From Mumia sp050632745 (GTDB lineage: Bacteria; Actinomycetota; Actinomycetes; Propionibacteriales; Nocardioidaceae): 64,000 nucleotides of DNA. Every line of letters begins with the position of its first letter. Within the stretch, counting starts at the first letter, position 1. The position numbers were made by a program, and so were the translations under genes. Positions 57,718 to 64,000 of this stretch are shown one piece after another. Location of the stretch: NCBI RefSeq assembly GCF_050632745.1, contig NZ_JBODSD010000006.1, positions 1 to 64,000 on the forward strand. The letters are read 5' to 3'. The notes under the pieces are model-generated. The model saw nothing but the letters and a program-made list of their open reading frames with translations, was not told the DNA's origin and ran no database searches.

Positions 57718-58941
57718 TCAGCTCCGCGTCGCCTCGGCGTCGGACGGGACACCGGGCGCAGCGACCGGCGGTGCGACGCGGACGACCCACGCTCCGGCGA
57801 TCGCGAGGAAGCCGGCGCCCAGGCAGACCAGGTAGCCCCAGGACGGCGCCCCGTGGTCGACGACCCACCCCGACACGGCGGCCCCCGGCGCGACGCCGGT
57901 GGCCAGGCCGGTCGTGAACCACGCGATGCCCTCCGTGAGGCGCGCGCGGGGCACGCCCTGCTCGACCAGGCGCGTACAGGCGACCATGCTCGGCGCGATC
58001 GCGAAGCCGGAGACGAACAGCGCGACCGCCACGAGCGGGAGCGCGGACGTCAGCAGCAGCGGCACGATGCTGAGCGTCAGCACCGCCGTCGTGATGCGCA
58101 GCTGGGTGAGGGAGGAGATGCGCGGCGGGCGGGCACCGACGAGGAAGCCCGCGATCAGGCTGCCGGCCGCCCAGATCGCCAGCAGGACCCCGGCGAGCTC
58201 CTTGTGGCCGCCGTGCTCGGCGACGGCGACGGTCACGACCTCGGCGGCACCGAAGAGGATGCCGAACCCGACGCCGGCGCCGACGAGCGGCACCAGCAGG
58301 GCGAGCGGGAGACGGCCCCGCTGCGGACCCGAGTCGTCGCTCCGGCGGCCTGACGGCGGCTCCGTACGGCGCTGCACCGCGAGCGCGATCGACCCGGACA
58401 CGCCCGCGACGCCGGCGACGACCAGCCCGACGTACGGGTTGATCATCGTGGCGAGGAACGTGACCACGACCGGCCCGACGATGAAGACGACCTCGTCGAG
58501 CACCGCCTCGAGGGCGAACGCGGTCGGGATCATCGACGGCTCCGCGTTGTGCGTCCACCGGGCGCGGACCATCGACCCGGCCTGGGGGAGTGCCAGCCCG
58601 GCGAGCGCGGCGCACAGGTGCGGGACGGGCGCGGGCGCCTCGGCGTGGACCGCGAGGAGCCCGAGCGCCAGCCCGAGCCCGAACAGCGCGGCGGTCCCCG
58701 GGAGGACGCGGTGCTGCCCGAAGCGGTCGGTCAGGCGGCCCTGCAGCGGGGCGCCGACGGCGTTCGCGATCACGGCGGCCGCGGAGATCGTGCCGGCCTT
58801 GCCGTAGGAGCCGGTCTGCTCCGAGACCAGCAGCACGAGGCCGAGACCCAGCATGGAGATCGGGAGGCGGGCGACCAGCGCGGCGGAGGTGAAGGCGGGG
58901 GCACCAGGGACCGCGAGAATCCGGCGGTACGAGTCGAGCAC
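57718..58941 (-). CDS. MFS exporter
   Basis: 407 residues with 12 hydrophobic segments. MFS motif LQGRLTDRFGQHRVLPG near residue 66; EAVLDEVVFIVGPVVVTFLAT near residue 145. It belongs to the drug/metabolite exporter type, not to sugar porters. Start GTG 58941 with AAGGA 6 bases upstream. It is divergent from the ferrochelatase gene (start 59053). Substrate unknown. Confidence 0.83.
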   Translation of the reverse strand: MLDSYRRILAVPGAPAFTSAALVARLPISMLGLGLVLLVSEQTGSYGKAGTISAAAVIANAVGAPLQGRLTDRFGQHRVLPGTAALFGLGLALGLLAVHAEAPAPVPHLCAALAGLALPQAGSMVRARWTHNAEPSMIPTAFALEAVLDEVVFIVGPVVVTFLATMINPYVGLVVAGVAGVSGSIALAVQRRTEPPSGRRSDDSGPQRGRLPLALLVPLVGAGVGFGILFGAAEVVTVAVAEHGGHKELAGVLLAIWAAGSLIAGFLVGARPPRISSLTQLRITTAVLTLSIVPLLLTSALPLVAVALFVSGFAIAPSMVACTRLVEQGVPRARLTEGIAWFTTGLATGVAPGAAVSGWVVDHGAPSWGYLVCLGAGFLAIAGAWVVRVAPPVAAPGVPSDAEATRS

Positions 58942-59052
58942 GGCTTCCTTCGGAGACGGCGTCGAGAAGACGGTGTGGCGGAGGAGACAGCCCCCGGGCG
59001 CCCTGGCGGGGTCGCTCCTGCAGCCTAGCCCGTGCCTTGGAAGGATGGCGCC

Positions 59053-60186
59053 ATGGATGGACCCGCTGCCGACACCCGCCCTTACGACGCCTTCCTCCTG
59101 GTCTCGTTCGGAGGCCCGGAGAAGCCCGACGACGTCGTGCCCTTCCTCGAGAACGTGACCCGGGGCCGAGGGATCCCGCGGGAGCGTCTCGTCGAGGTGG
59201 GGGAGCACTACTTCTCCTTCGGCGGCCGGTCGCCGATCAACGACCAGAACCGCGACCTGATCGCCGTGCTCCAGCTCGAGCTGCGCTCGCACGGCATCGA
59301 CCTCCCGATCTACTGGGGCAACCGCAACTGGGACCCGTACCTCACCGACACGCTCGCCGCGATGCGCGAGGAAGGGGTCGAGCGGGCGGTGTGCCTGTTC
59401 ACCAGCGCGTACACGTCGTACTCCGGCTGCCGCCAGTACCGCGAGAACCTGTACGACGCCACGGCCGCCGTCGGCGAGGGTGCGCCGCGGCTGGACCGCG
59501 TCCGCCACTACTTCAACCACCCGGGCTTCGTGGCGCCGTTCGTCGACGGCACCGTCGGCGCGCTCGACCAGCTCGCCCGCGAGGGCTTCGACACCGCGAC
59601 GACGCGCCTGGTGTTCGTCACCCACTCGATCCCGGACGCCATGAACGAGGCGAGCGGCCGCGGTGTGCGCGACGGCGAGACGACCGGGGGAGAGGCGTAC
59701 GTGCGCGAGCACCGCGACGTGGCCGCGCAGGTGGCCGCCCAGGTCGCCGAGCGCACCGGCGTCGACCGGGACCACGACCTCGTCTACTGCTCGCGGTCCG
59801 GCTCCCCGCACGTGCCGTGGCTGGAGCCCGACGTCAACGACCACCTGCGGGAGATCGCCGCCGATGGCGTCGCGTCGGTCGTCGTCGTGCCGATCGGCTT
59901 CGTCTCCGACCACATGGAGGTCGTGTACGACCTGGACACTGAGGCGAAGGCGACCGCGGAGGAGGCCGGCCTCGGCTTCCGGCGGGTCCCGACGCCGGGC
60001 GTGGACGCCCGCTTCGTCGGGGCGATCCGCGACCTGATCGTCGAGCGGGCGGCGCAGGCGCGCGGCGAGGACCCCGAGCAGCAGGTGGTCGGGGACCTCC
60101 CGCCGAGCTGGACGGTCTGCCCCGTCGGCTGCTGCGCCAACCTCCGCGACCCGCAGCGGCCGGCGCTGCTGGGAGCCGACGGGTGA
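59053..60186 (+). CDS. hemH: Ferrochelatase (coproporphyrin/protoporphyrin type)
   Basis: 377 residues. The family core: LLVSFGGPEKPDDVVPFLENVTRGRGIP, GGRSPINDQN, YWGNRNWDPYL, catalytic His in VTHSIP and Glu in FVSDHMEVVYDLD. An internal SGCRQY and the C-terminal CPVGCC supply four Cys, the arrangement associated with the [2Fe-2S] cluster of actinobacterial ferrochelatases. In these bacteria the substrate is usually coproporphyrin III (CpfC). Start ATG 59053 with AAGGA 7 bases upstream. Coupled (GTGA) to the inositol monophosphatase. Confidence 0.92.
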   Translation: MDGPAADTRPYDAFLLVSFGGPEKPDDVVPFLENVTRGRGIPRERLVEVGEHYFSFGGRSPINDQNRDLIAVLQLELRSHGIDLPIYWGNRNWDPYLTDTLAAMREEGVERAVCLFTSAYTSYSGCRQYRENLYDATAAVGEGAPRLDRVRHYFNHPGFVAPFVDGTVGALDQLAREGFDTATTRLVFVTHSIPDAMNEASGRGVRDGETTGGEAYVREHRDVAAQVAAQVAERTGVDRDHDLVYCSRSGSPHVPWLEPDVNDHLREIAADGVASVVVVPIGFVSDHMEVVYDLDTEAKATAEEAGLGFRRVPTPGVDARFVGAIRDLIVERAAQARGEDPEQQVVGDLPPSWTVCPVGCCANLRDPQRPALLGADG

Positions 60187-61004
60187 CGCCGCGTCCGACG
60201 GGCGAGGCTCTCGTCGCCCTGGCGCTCACCACGGCACGCGCCGCGGCGGCAGCGGTCCGGGCCAGTCGTCCGGAAGGCCGCGTGGAGGTTGCGGCGACCA
60301 AGTCGAGCCCCACCGACCCCGTCACCGAGATCGACCGGGCGACCGAGCAGCTGATCCGCGAGCACATCGCCGCGGAGCGGCCCGACGACGCGTTCCTGGG
60401 CGAGGAGGGCGGGGAGAGCCACGGTGGGTCCGGTGCGACCGGCGTGCGCTGGGTGGTCGACCCGATCGACGGCACCGTGAACTTCGTCTACGGCCTGCCG
60501 CAGTCGGCGGTCGCGATCGCGGCCGAGGTCGACGGCGAGGTGGAGGCGGCGGTGGTGGTCGACATCACGACCGGCCACGAGTACACCGCCGTCCGCGGGG
60601 CGGGGGCGTACCTGCGGGAGAGCCCGGCCCGCGAGGCCGTCCGCCTGCGCGCGGTCGCCCCGTCGTCGGCGGCGCAGGCGCTGGTCGCGACGGGCTTCAA
60701 CTACGTCCCGGAGGTCCGGGCGCGCCAGGCGGCCGCGGTGGCGCGGATGCTGCTCGAGGTACGTGACATCCGTCGCATGGGGTCGGCCGCCCTGGACCTC
60801 TGCGCGCTCGCCGCGGGGCGGTTCGACGCCTACGTCGAGCAGGGCCTCGCGCCGTGGGACATCGCCGCGGGAGGCCTCGTCGCCCGGGAAGCCGGGGTCC
60901 TGCTGACCGGACTCGACGGGCCGCCGGACGGACGGCTCGTCGTCGCGGCCCCAGAAGCCTTCGCGGAGGAATTTCTGCGGCTCGTCCGCGCTTGTGGCTT
61001 CTGA
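60183..61004 (+). CDS. Inositol monophosphatase family protein
   Basis: 273 residues. Motif GEEGGES, metal-binding WVVDPIDGTVNFVYGLP near residue 90-106, and C-terminal YVEQGLAPWDIAAGGLVAREAG are the three IMP/FBPase signatures. It dephosphorylates inositol phosphate or a related sugar phosphate with Mg2+. GTG start overlaps the ferrochelatase stop by 4 bases. Confidence 0.92.
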   Translation: MTPRPTGEALVALALTTARAAAAAVRASRPEGRVEVAATKSSPTDPVTEIDRATEQLIREHIAAERPDDAFLGEEGGESHGGSGATGVRWVVDPIDGTVNFVYGLPQSAVAIAAEVDGEVEAAVVVDITTGHEYTAVRGAGAYLRESPAREAVRLRAVAPSSAAQALVATGFNYVPEVRARQAAAVARMLLEVRDIRRMGSAALDLCALAAGRFDAYVEQGLAPWDIAAGGLVAREAGVLLTGLDGPPDGRLVVAAPEAFAEEFLRLVRACGF

Positions 61005-61111
61005 AGTTGGGTCGCGCCGATCCGTGTGGCACAATCTGCGCGCCTGAAGGTTACGGAATTGGGATGAACCCGACCCTCGGAGGTCGGGTGTGAGACGTCA
61101 GAGGAGGGTTC

Positions 61112-61408
61112 ATGGCGACCGATTACGACGCTCCTCGGAAGACCGAAGAAGAGCAGTCGGAAGACAGCATCGAGGAGCTCAAGGCTCGCCGGCACGAGAA
61201 GAACTCGGGCAAGGTGGACGAGGACGAGGTCGAGGCGGCGGAGTCGTTCGAGCTCCCCGGTGCCGACCTGTCGCACGAGGAGCTCTCGGTCCAGGTGCTT
61301 CCGCGCCAGTCCGACGAGTTCACGTGCACCTCGTGCTTCTTGGTGCACCACCGCAGCCAGCTGGCCCGTGAGAAGGGCAACCAGCTGATCTGCGTCGACT
61401 GCGCCTGA
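61112..61408 (+). CDS. DUF4193 zinc-ribbon protein
   Basis: 98 residues. An acidic N-terminus (RKTEEEQSEDSIEELKARR) and C-terminal CTSCFLVHHRSQLAREKGNQ...CVDC zinc-ribbon match DUF4193, a conserved actinobacterial protein with probable nucleic-acid or RNA-polymerase link. Strong GAGGAGG ribosome site. Confidence 0.92.
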   Translation: MATDYDAPRKTEEEQSEDSIEELKARRHEKNSGKVDEDEVEAAESFELPGADLSHEELSVQVLPRQSDEFTCTSCFLVHHRSQLAREKGNQLICVDCA

Positions 61409-61474
61409 CCTCGGCGCCCGTCGGCCGCGCATGACAGGCCGTGCCGACGGCGCTCGACCAGGCGCGAACGGACA

Positions 61475-61507
61475 ACGCCCCCGCACCGCATCGCGGTCCG
61501 GGGGCGT
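61475..61507. terminator. Bidirectional hairpin terminator
   Basis: Arms ACGCCCCC (61475-61482) and GGGGGCGT (61500-61507) extend inward to a 15-base stem with one mismatch and a 3-base loop, between convergent DUF4193 and DUF4235 genes. Confidence 0.75.
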
Positions 61508-61525
61508 CGCCGTGTCCGGGTGGTG

Positions 61526-61870
61526 TCAGGCCTTCGGCCGCTTGACGCCCGGCGGCAGCTCACCGGTCGAGCGCACCCAGTAGCTGACCGCCTGCCGGTT
61601 GAGGACGACCTTGATCAGTCCCGCGCTCGCGCCCGCCAGCACTGCCCACGCCACGGCCTCGCGGGTCGCCATCGCGGGATCGCGGGACGCGTCCTCCGTC
61701 GGGGGCTTGCGTCCGGTCGCAGCCCGCCACACGAGGGTGGCCGCCTGGGTGGCGATGACGCCGGCGGCGATCGTCGCGGTGCGGTCCATCAGCTTCCACG
61801 CCGCCTTGCTCGGCCCCTTCTTGCGCTTGCCGCCCTGGGCGGTCGGGGCCTTCTTCGTGCTGCGCGCCAC
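61526..61870 (-). CDS. DUF4235 membrane protein
   Basis: 114 residues. A Lys-rich N-terminus (RSTKKAPTAQGGKRKKG), DUF4235 core KLMDRTATIAAGVIATQAATLVWRAATGRKPP, and a second hydrophobic stretch AVAWAVLAGASAGLIKVVL. Function unknown; common in actinobacteria. GTG 61870 is chosen because GAAGGA lies 6 bases upstream; GTG 61891 is the alternative. Confidence 0.87.
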   Translation of the reverse strand: MARSTKKAPTAQGGKRKKGPSKAAWKLMDRTATIAAGVIATQAATLVWRAATGRKPPTEDASRDPAMATREAVAWAVLAGASAGLIKVVLNRQAVSYWVRSTGELPPGVKRPKA

Positions 61871-61927
61871 GCTCGTCCTTCCCTTCGTCACCGTCGTACG
61901 GAACCGTCTGCTCCGAACGTTATCCGG

Positions 61928-62398
61928 TCAGCCGCGCGCGCGACGGGCGCCGAGGGCGTCGGCGAGCTCGTACGGGTGGCGGCTCCCGATCAGCCAGTAC
62001 GGCGTGGGGTCGCGCGGGTCGGTGACCTCGACGCGGACGGCGGTGGCGATATAGGGCCGGACGAGGAAGAACGCGCGGGCGTCGGCCTCGGGCCCGTGCA
62101 GGGCCCGGGTCTGCGCGGCGTCGAGGACGGTGACCTCGCCGCAGTAGACCAGCGGGAGGCGCGCGGCGCCGGCGCGGAGGTGCACGTTGGAGACCTCCAC
62201 GGCCGCACCGCCGTACTGGACGAGCCCGGCCGCCACGGCGCCCGCGGCGACCACGCCGGCGAGGACCGCGACCCACATCGGCGTCGCGAGCACGAAGATC
62301 CACCAGACGATGAGGGCGAGGCCCGCACCCGCCAGCCACCACGACGCCGGGACGCTGAGGTGCTCGCGGTACGACGGCGCGTCGGCCTCACGGGTCAT
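61928..62398 (-). CDS. DUF3093 membrane protein
   Basis: 156 residues with two N-terminal hydrophobic segments (ASWWLAGAGLALIVWWIFVLAT, VAVLAGVVAAGAVAAGLV) and the DUF3093 domain (YREHLSVPASWW, through FFLVRPYIATAVRVEVTDPRDPTPYWLIGSRHP). Conserved neighbour of dut in actinobacteria. It is divergent from dut with only 53 bases between start codons, and no clear ribosome site, so its mRNA may be leaderless. Confidence 0.92.
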   Translation of the reverse strand: MTREADAPSYREHLSVPASWWLAGAGLALIVWWIFVLATPMWVAVLAGVVAAGAVAAGLVQYGGAAVEVSNVHLRAGAARLPLVYCGEVTVLDAAQTRALHGPEADARAFFLVRPYIATAVRVEVTDPRDPTPYWLIGSRHPYELADALGARRARG

Positions 62399-62451
62399 GC
62401 GACAAGGTTGCCATGCCGGTAAGGGTGGCCTGACCGGTAGGGTCGTCGTCC

Positions 62452-62907
62452 ATGGTCGAGGTGATGCTGAGCCGTCTGGACCCGTCGATCCCGCTCCCGT
62501 CGTACGCCCACCCCGGGGACGCCGGGGCGGACCTGTGCACGACGGTGGACCTGACGCTCCACCCGGGGGAGCGGGCCCTCGTCCCGACCGGGATCGCGAT
62601 CGCCCTGCCCGTCGGCTACGTGGCGCTCGTCCACCCGCGCTCGGGCCTTGCGGCGCGGGCGGGTCTGTCGATCGTGAACGCGCCCGGCACCGTCGACGCG
62701 GGGTACCGTGGCGAGATCAAGGTGTGCCTGGTCAACCTCGACCGGAGCGAGTCGATCGTCCTCGCGCGCGGCGACCGGATCGCCCAGCTGGTCCTCCAGA
62801 AGGTCGAGCAGGCGGAGTTCCGCGTCGTCGACGCCCTCCCGGAGTCCGCGCGTGGTGACGGGGGGTACGGTTCGACCGGTGGGTTCGCCGTGACGTCGAC
62901 CACCTGA
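62452..62907 (+). CDS. dut: Deoxyuridine 5'-triphosphate nucleotidohydrolase
   Basis: 151 residues with all five dUTPase motifs in order: PGDAGADL, HPRSGLAARAG, NAPGTVDAGYRGEIKV, RGDRIAQLVLQ, and the C-terminal RGDGGYGSTGGF that closes over the substrate. It hydrolyses dUTP to dUMP and pyrophosphate, keeping uracil out of DNA. A TAGGGT -10-like hexamer lies 8 bases before the ATG. Confidence 0.96.
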   Translation: MVEVMLSRLDPSIPLPSYAHPGDAGADLCTTVDLTLHPGERALVPTGIAIALPVGYVALVHPRSGLAARAGLSIVNAPGTVDAGYRGEIKVCLVNLDRSESIVLARGDRIAQLVLQKVEQAEFRVVDALPESARGDGGYGSTGGFAVTSTT

Positions 62908-62963
62908 AGACCCGTCCGGCCCGCCGCGCGCGGGCCCGCCAACCAGACGAGAGGAGTGCGGTG

Positions 62964-63677
62964 ATGTTCGGTCGTCGCAAGAAGGCGCACGACGACGCCG
63001 CACCGGAGGCCACCAGCGCCCCCGACGGCACCGTCGAGGCGGAGGAGACCTCCGCCGAGGAGACCGCGCCGGCGGAGTCGGTGCCCGCCGCTCCCGCGTA
63101 CGACCGGTCGTCCGGCCCGTGGGACGCCTCGGAGCGCGACATCCCTGAGGACGACCCGACCTACGTCGACGTGGGCGCCATGATCGTCCACGGCCGGGTC
63201 GGGCTCGACCTGCAGATCCCCACCGACCCCGAGACCGGTGCTGCGACCTCTGTCGTCGCGATCGGCGAGGAGAGCGCGGTCGAGCTGCGGGCCTTCGCGG
63301 CGCCGCGCAACGCCGGGCTGTGGGACGACATCCGCCCCGAGATCGTCGCGGAGGTCGAGCGCGTCGGCGGCAAGGTCGAGGAGGTCGACGCGTCGTTCGG
63401 CCGCGAGCTGCGCGTCCAGGTCCCCGTCCAGGCTCCTGACGGCCGCCAGGGCGTCCAGGCCAGCCGCATCATCGGCGTCGACGGCCCCCGCTGGCTGCTG
63501 CGGGCGACCTTCATGGGCAAGCTCGGCGAGACGTCCGACCCCGAGAGCCTGCTGGAGCAGGCCGTGCGCGACCTCGTCGTCGTGCGGGGAGACTCGCCGA
63601 TGCCGCCGCGCGAGCAGATCCCCGTCGTCGTCCCCGCCGGGGCCGTCCGCGCCGAGTCGCCGACCCGAGAGGCGTGA
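62964..63677 (+). CDS. DUF3710 family protein
   Basis: 237 residues. An acidic, disordered N-terminus (to about 50) precedes the DUF3710 domain: GPWDASERDIPEDDPTYVDVGAMIV, then APRNAGLWDDIRPEI, WLLRATFMGKLGE. Conserved next to dut and an OB-fold protein in actinobacteria; unknown role. ATG 62964 has GAGGAG 7 bases upstream; the GTG just before is too close. Confidence 0.93.
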   Translation: MFGRRKKAHDDAAPEATSAPDGTVEAEETSAEETAPAESVPAAPAYDRSSGPWDASERDIPEDDPTYVDVGAMIVHGRVGLDLQIPTDPETGAATSVVAIGEESAVELRAFAAPRNAGLWDDIRPEIVAEVERVGGKVEEVDASFGRELRVQVPVQAPDGRQGVQASRIIGVDGPRWLLRATFMGKLGETSDPESLLEQAVRDLVVVRGDSPMPPREQIPVVVPAGAVRAESPTREA

Positions 63678-63717
63678 GGCGACGCCACGAGGCCCGTCCG
63701 CGACCTACCCTGGAACC

Positions 63718-64000
63718 ATGACCAGCACCACCGGCAAGCTGTGGAGCCGTGCGCGTGAGCGCATGAGCGGCTTCACCGACCGCGCCGACGACGCCGTGCT
63801 GCGCGAGGAGGCGGTCGAGGCCGGCTGCCTGCCCGTGTGCGACCAGCGCGTCGGCGACGTCGTCACGGTGCACGGCGAGCTGCGCACGGTGACGTTCAAG
63901 CCGCGCTCGGGAGCGCGCGCCCTCGAGGCCGCGCTGTACGACGGGTCGGGCTCGCTGACCCTCGTGTGGCTCGGGCGCAACCGGATCCCGGGCATCGAGG
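63718..64000 (+). CDS. OB-fold nucleic-acid-binding protein (truncated by window end)
   Basis: The first 94 codons are visible, reading MTSTTGKLWSRARERMSGFTD and later QRVGDVVTVHGELRTVTFKP, SLTLVWLGRNRIPGIE, an OB-fold core. The remainder lies beyond the window. TACCCT 7 bases before the ATG and no ribosome site suggest a leaderless mRNA. Its neighbours DUF3710 and dut are its usual partners. Confidence 0.88.
   Translation, partial: MTSTTGKLWSRARERMSGFTDRADDAVLREEAVEAGCLPVCDQRVGDVVTVHGELRTVTFKPRSGARALEAALYDGSGSLTLVWLGRNRIPGIE

Noticed and set aside
1..64000. Mobile elements, prophage or defence systems
   Set aside because: No transposase, integrase, restriction, toxin-antitoxin or phage structural gene was recognised on either strand, and composition is uniform.

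Overview
The window looks like chromosomal DNA from a high-GC actinobacterium, most probably in or near the Nocardioidaceae. This rests on uniformly GC-rich codon usage, densely overlapping genes (ATGA, GTGA and TGATG junctions), and actinobacterial marker genes at the right end: sepH, a DUF4193 zinc-ribbon protein, DUF3093, dut, DUF3710 and an OB-fold protein. An EF-G2 paralogue and a histone-like Lys/Ala-repeat protein fit the same picture. I saw no rRNA, tRNA, CRISPR array, insertion sequence, prophage or integrase. The window starts in a poly-G tract and ends inside a gene.

Left region (1-8.2 kb): a seven-gene, translationally coupled minus-strand operon for organosulfur use. It encodes an Ssu-type ABC transporter, a DszB-like desulfinase that keeps the Cys/His/Arg catalytic set, an SsuD-like flavin monooxygenase, a second divergent luciferase-fold oxidoreductase, and a substrate-binding-fold protein without a signal peptide. 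A MarR regulator lies upstream, and a divergent FMN reductase can supply reduced flavin. This is the most interesting system in the window. From 8.2 to 18.2 kb are secreted proteins: an LPDTG-anchored surface protein, an S15-family peptidase, a glycerophosphodiesterase-like protein with a carbohydrate-binding tail, and a 1589-residue GH78 alpha-L-rhamnosidase behind a perfect LacI-type palindrome.

Middle region (18-34 kb): a histone-like protein, EF-G2, a MarR-controlled ABC exporter, a stomatin/NfeD pair, an MFS transporter, and an LD-carboxypeptidase with a free-standing SIS protein. Next is a tetR / glycosyltransferase / aminosugar-kinase-like / SIS-isomerase operon, in which the kinase seems to start at a non-standard AUC codon. 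From 34.2 to 41 kb lies a plus-strand operon for polyamine or related amine uptake (PotD, B, C, A) and oxidation (FAD oxidoreductase and aldehyde dehydrogenase). From 41 to 46 kb are a GPH-type transporter coupled to a PLP decarboxylase/lyase, converging on a GAF-domain regulator.

Right region (46-64 kb): a VanZ/RDD membrane protein, a cold-shock protein with a striking leader palindrome, a BCCT osmolyte transporter, a FrnE-type DsbA protein with a 48-residue Cys-containing partner, a TetR gene whose operator covers its own start codon, an NYN RNase-like protein, an amidohydrolase, DUF2630, a YGQQP-repeat TM2 protein with a coupled lipoprotein, and sepH. The core block follows: TRIC-type channel, MFS exporter, ferrochelatase, inositol monophosphatase, DUF4193, DUF4235, DUF3093, dUTPase, DUF3710 and a truncated OB-fold gene.
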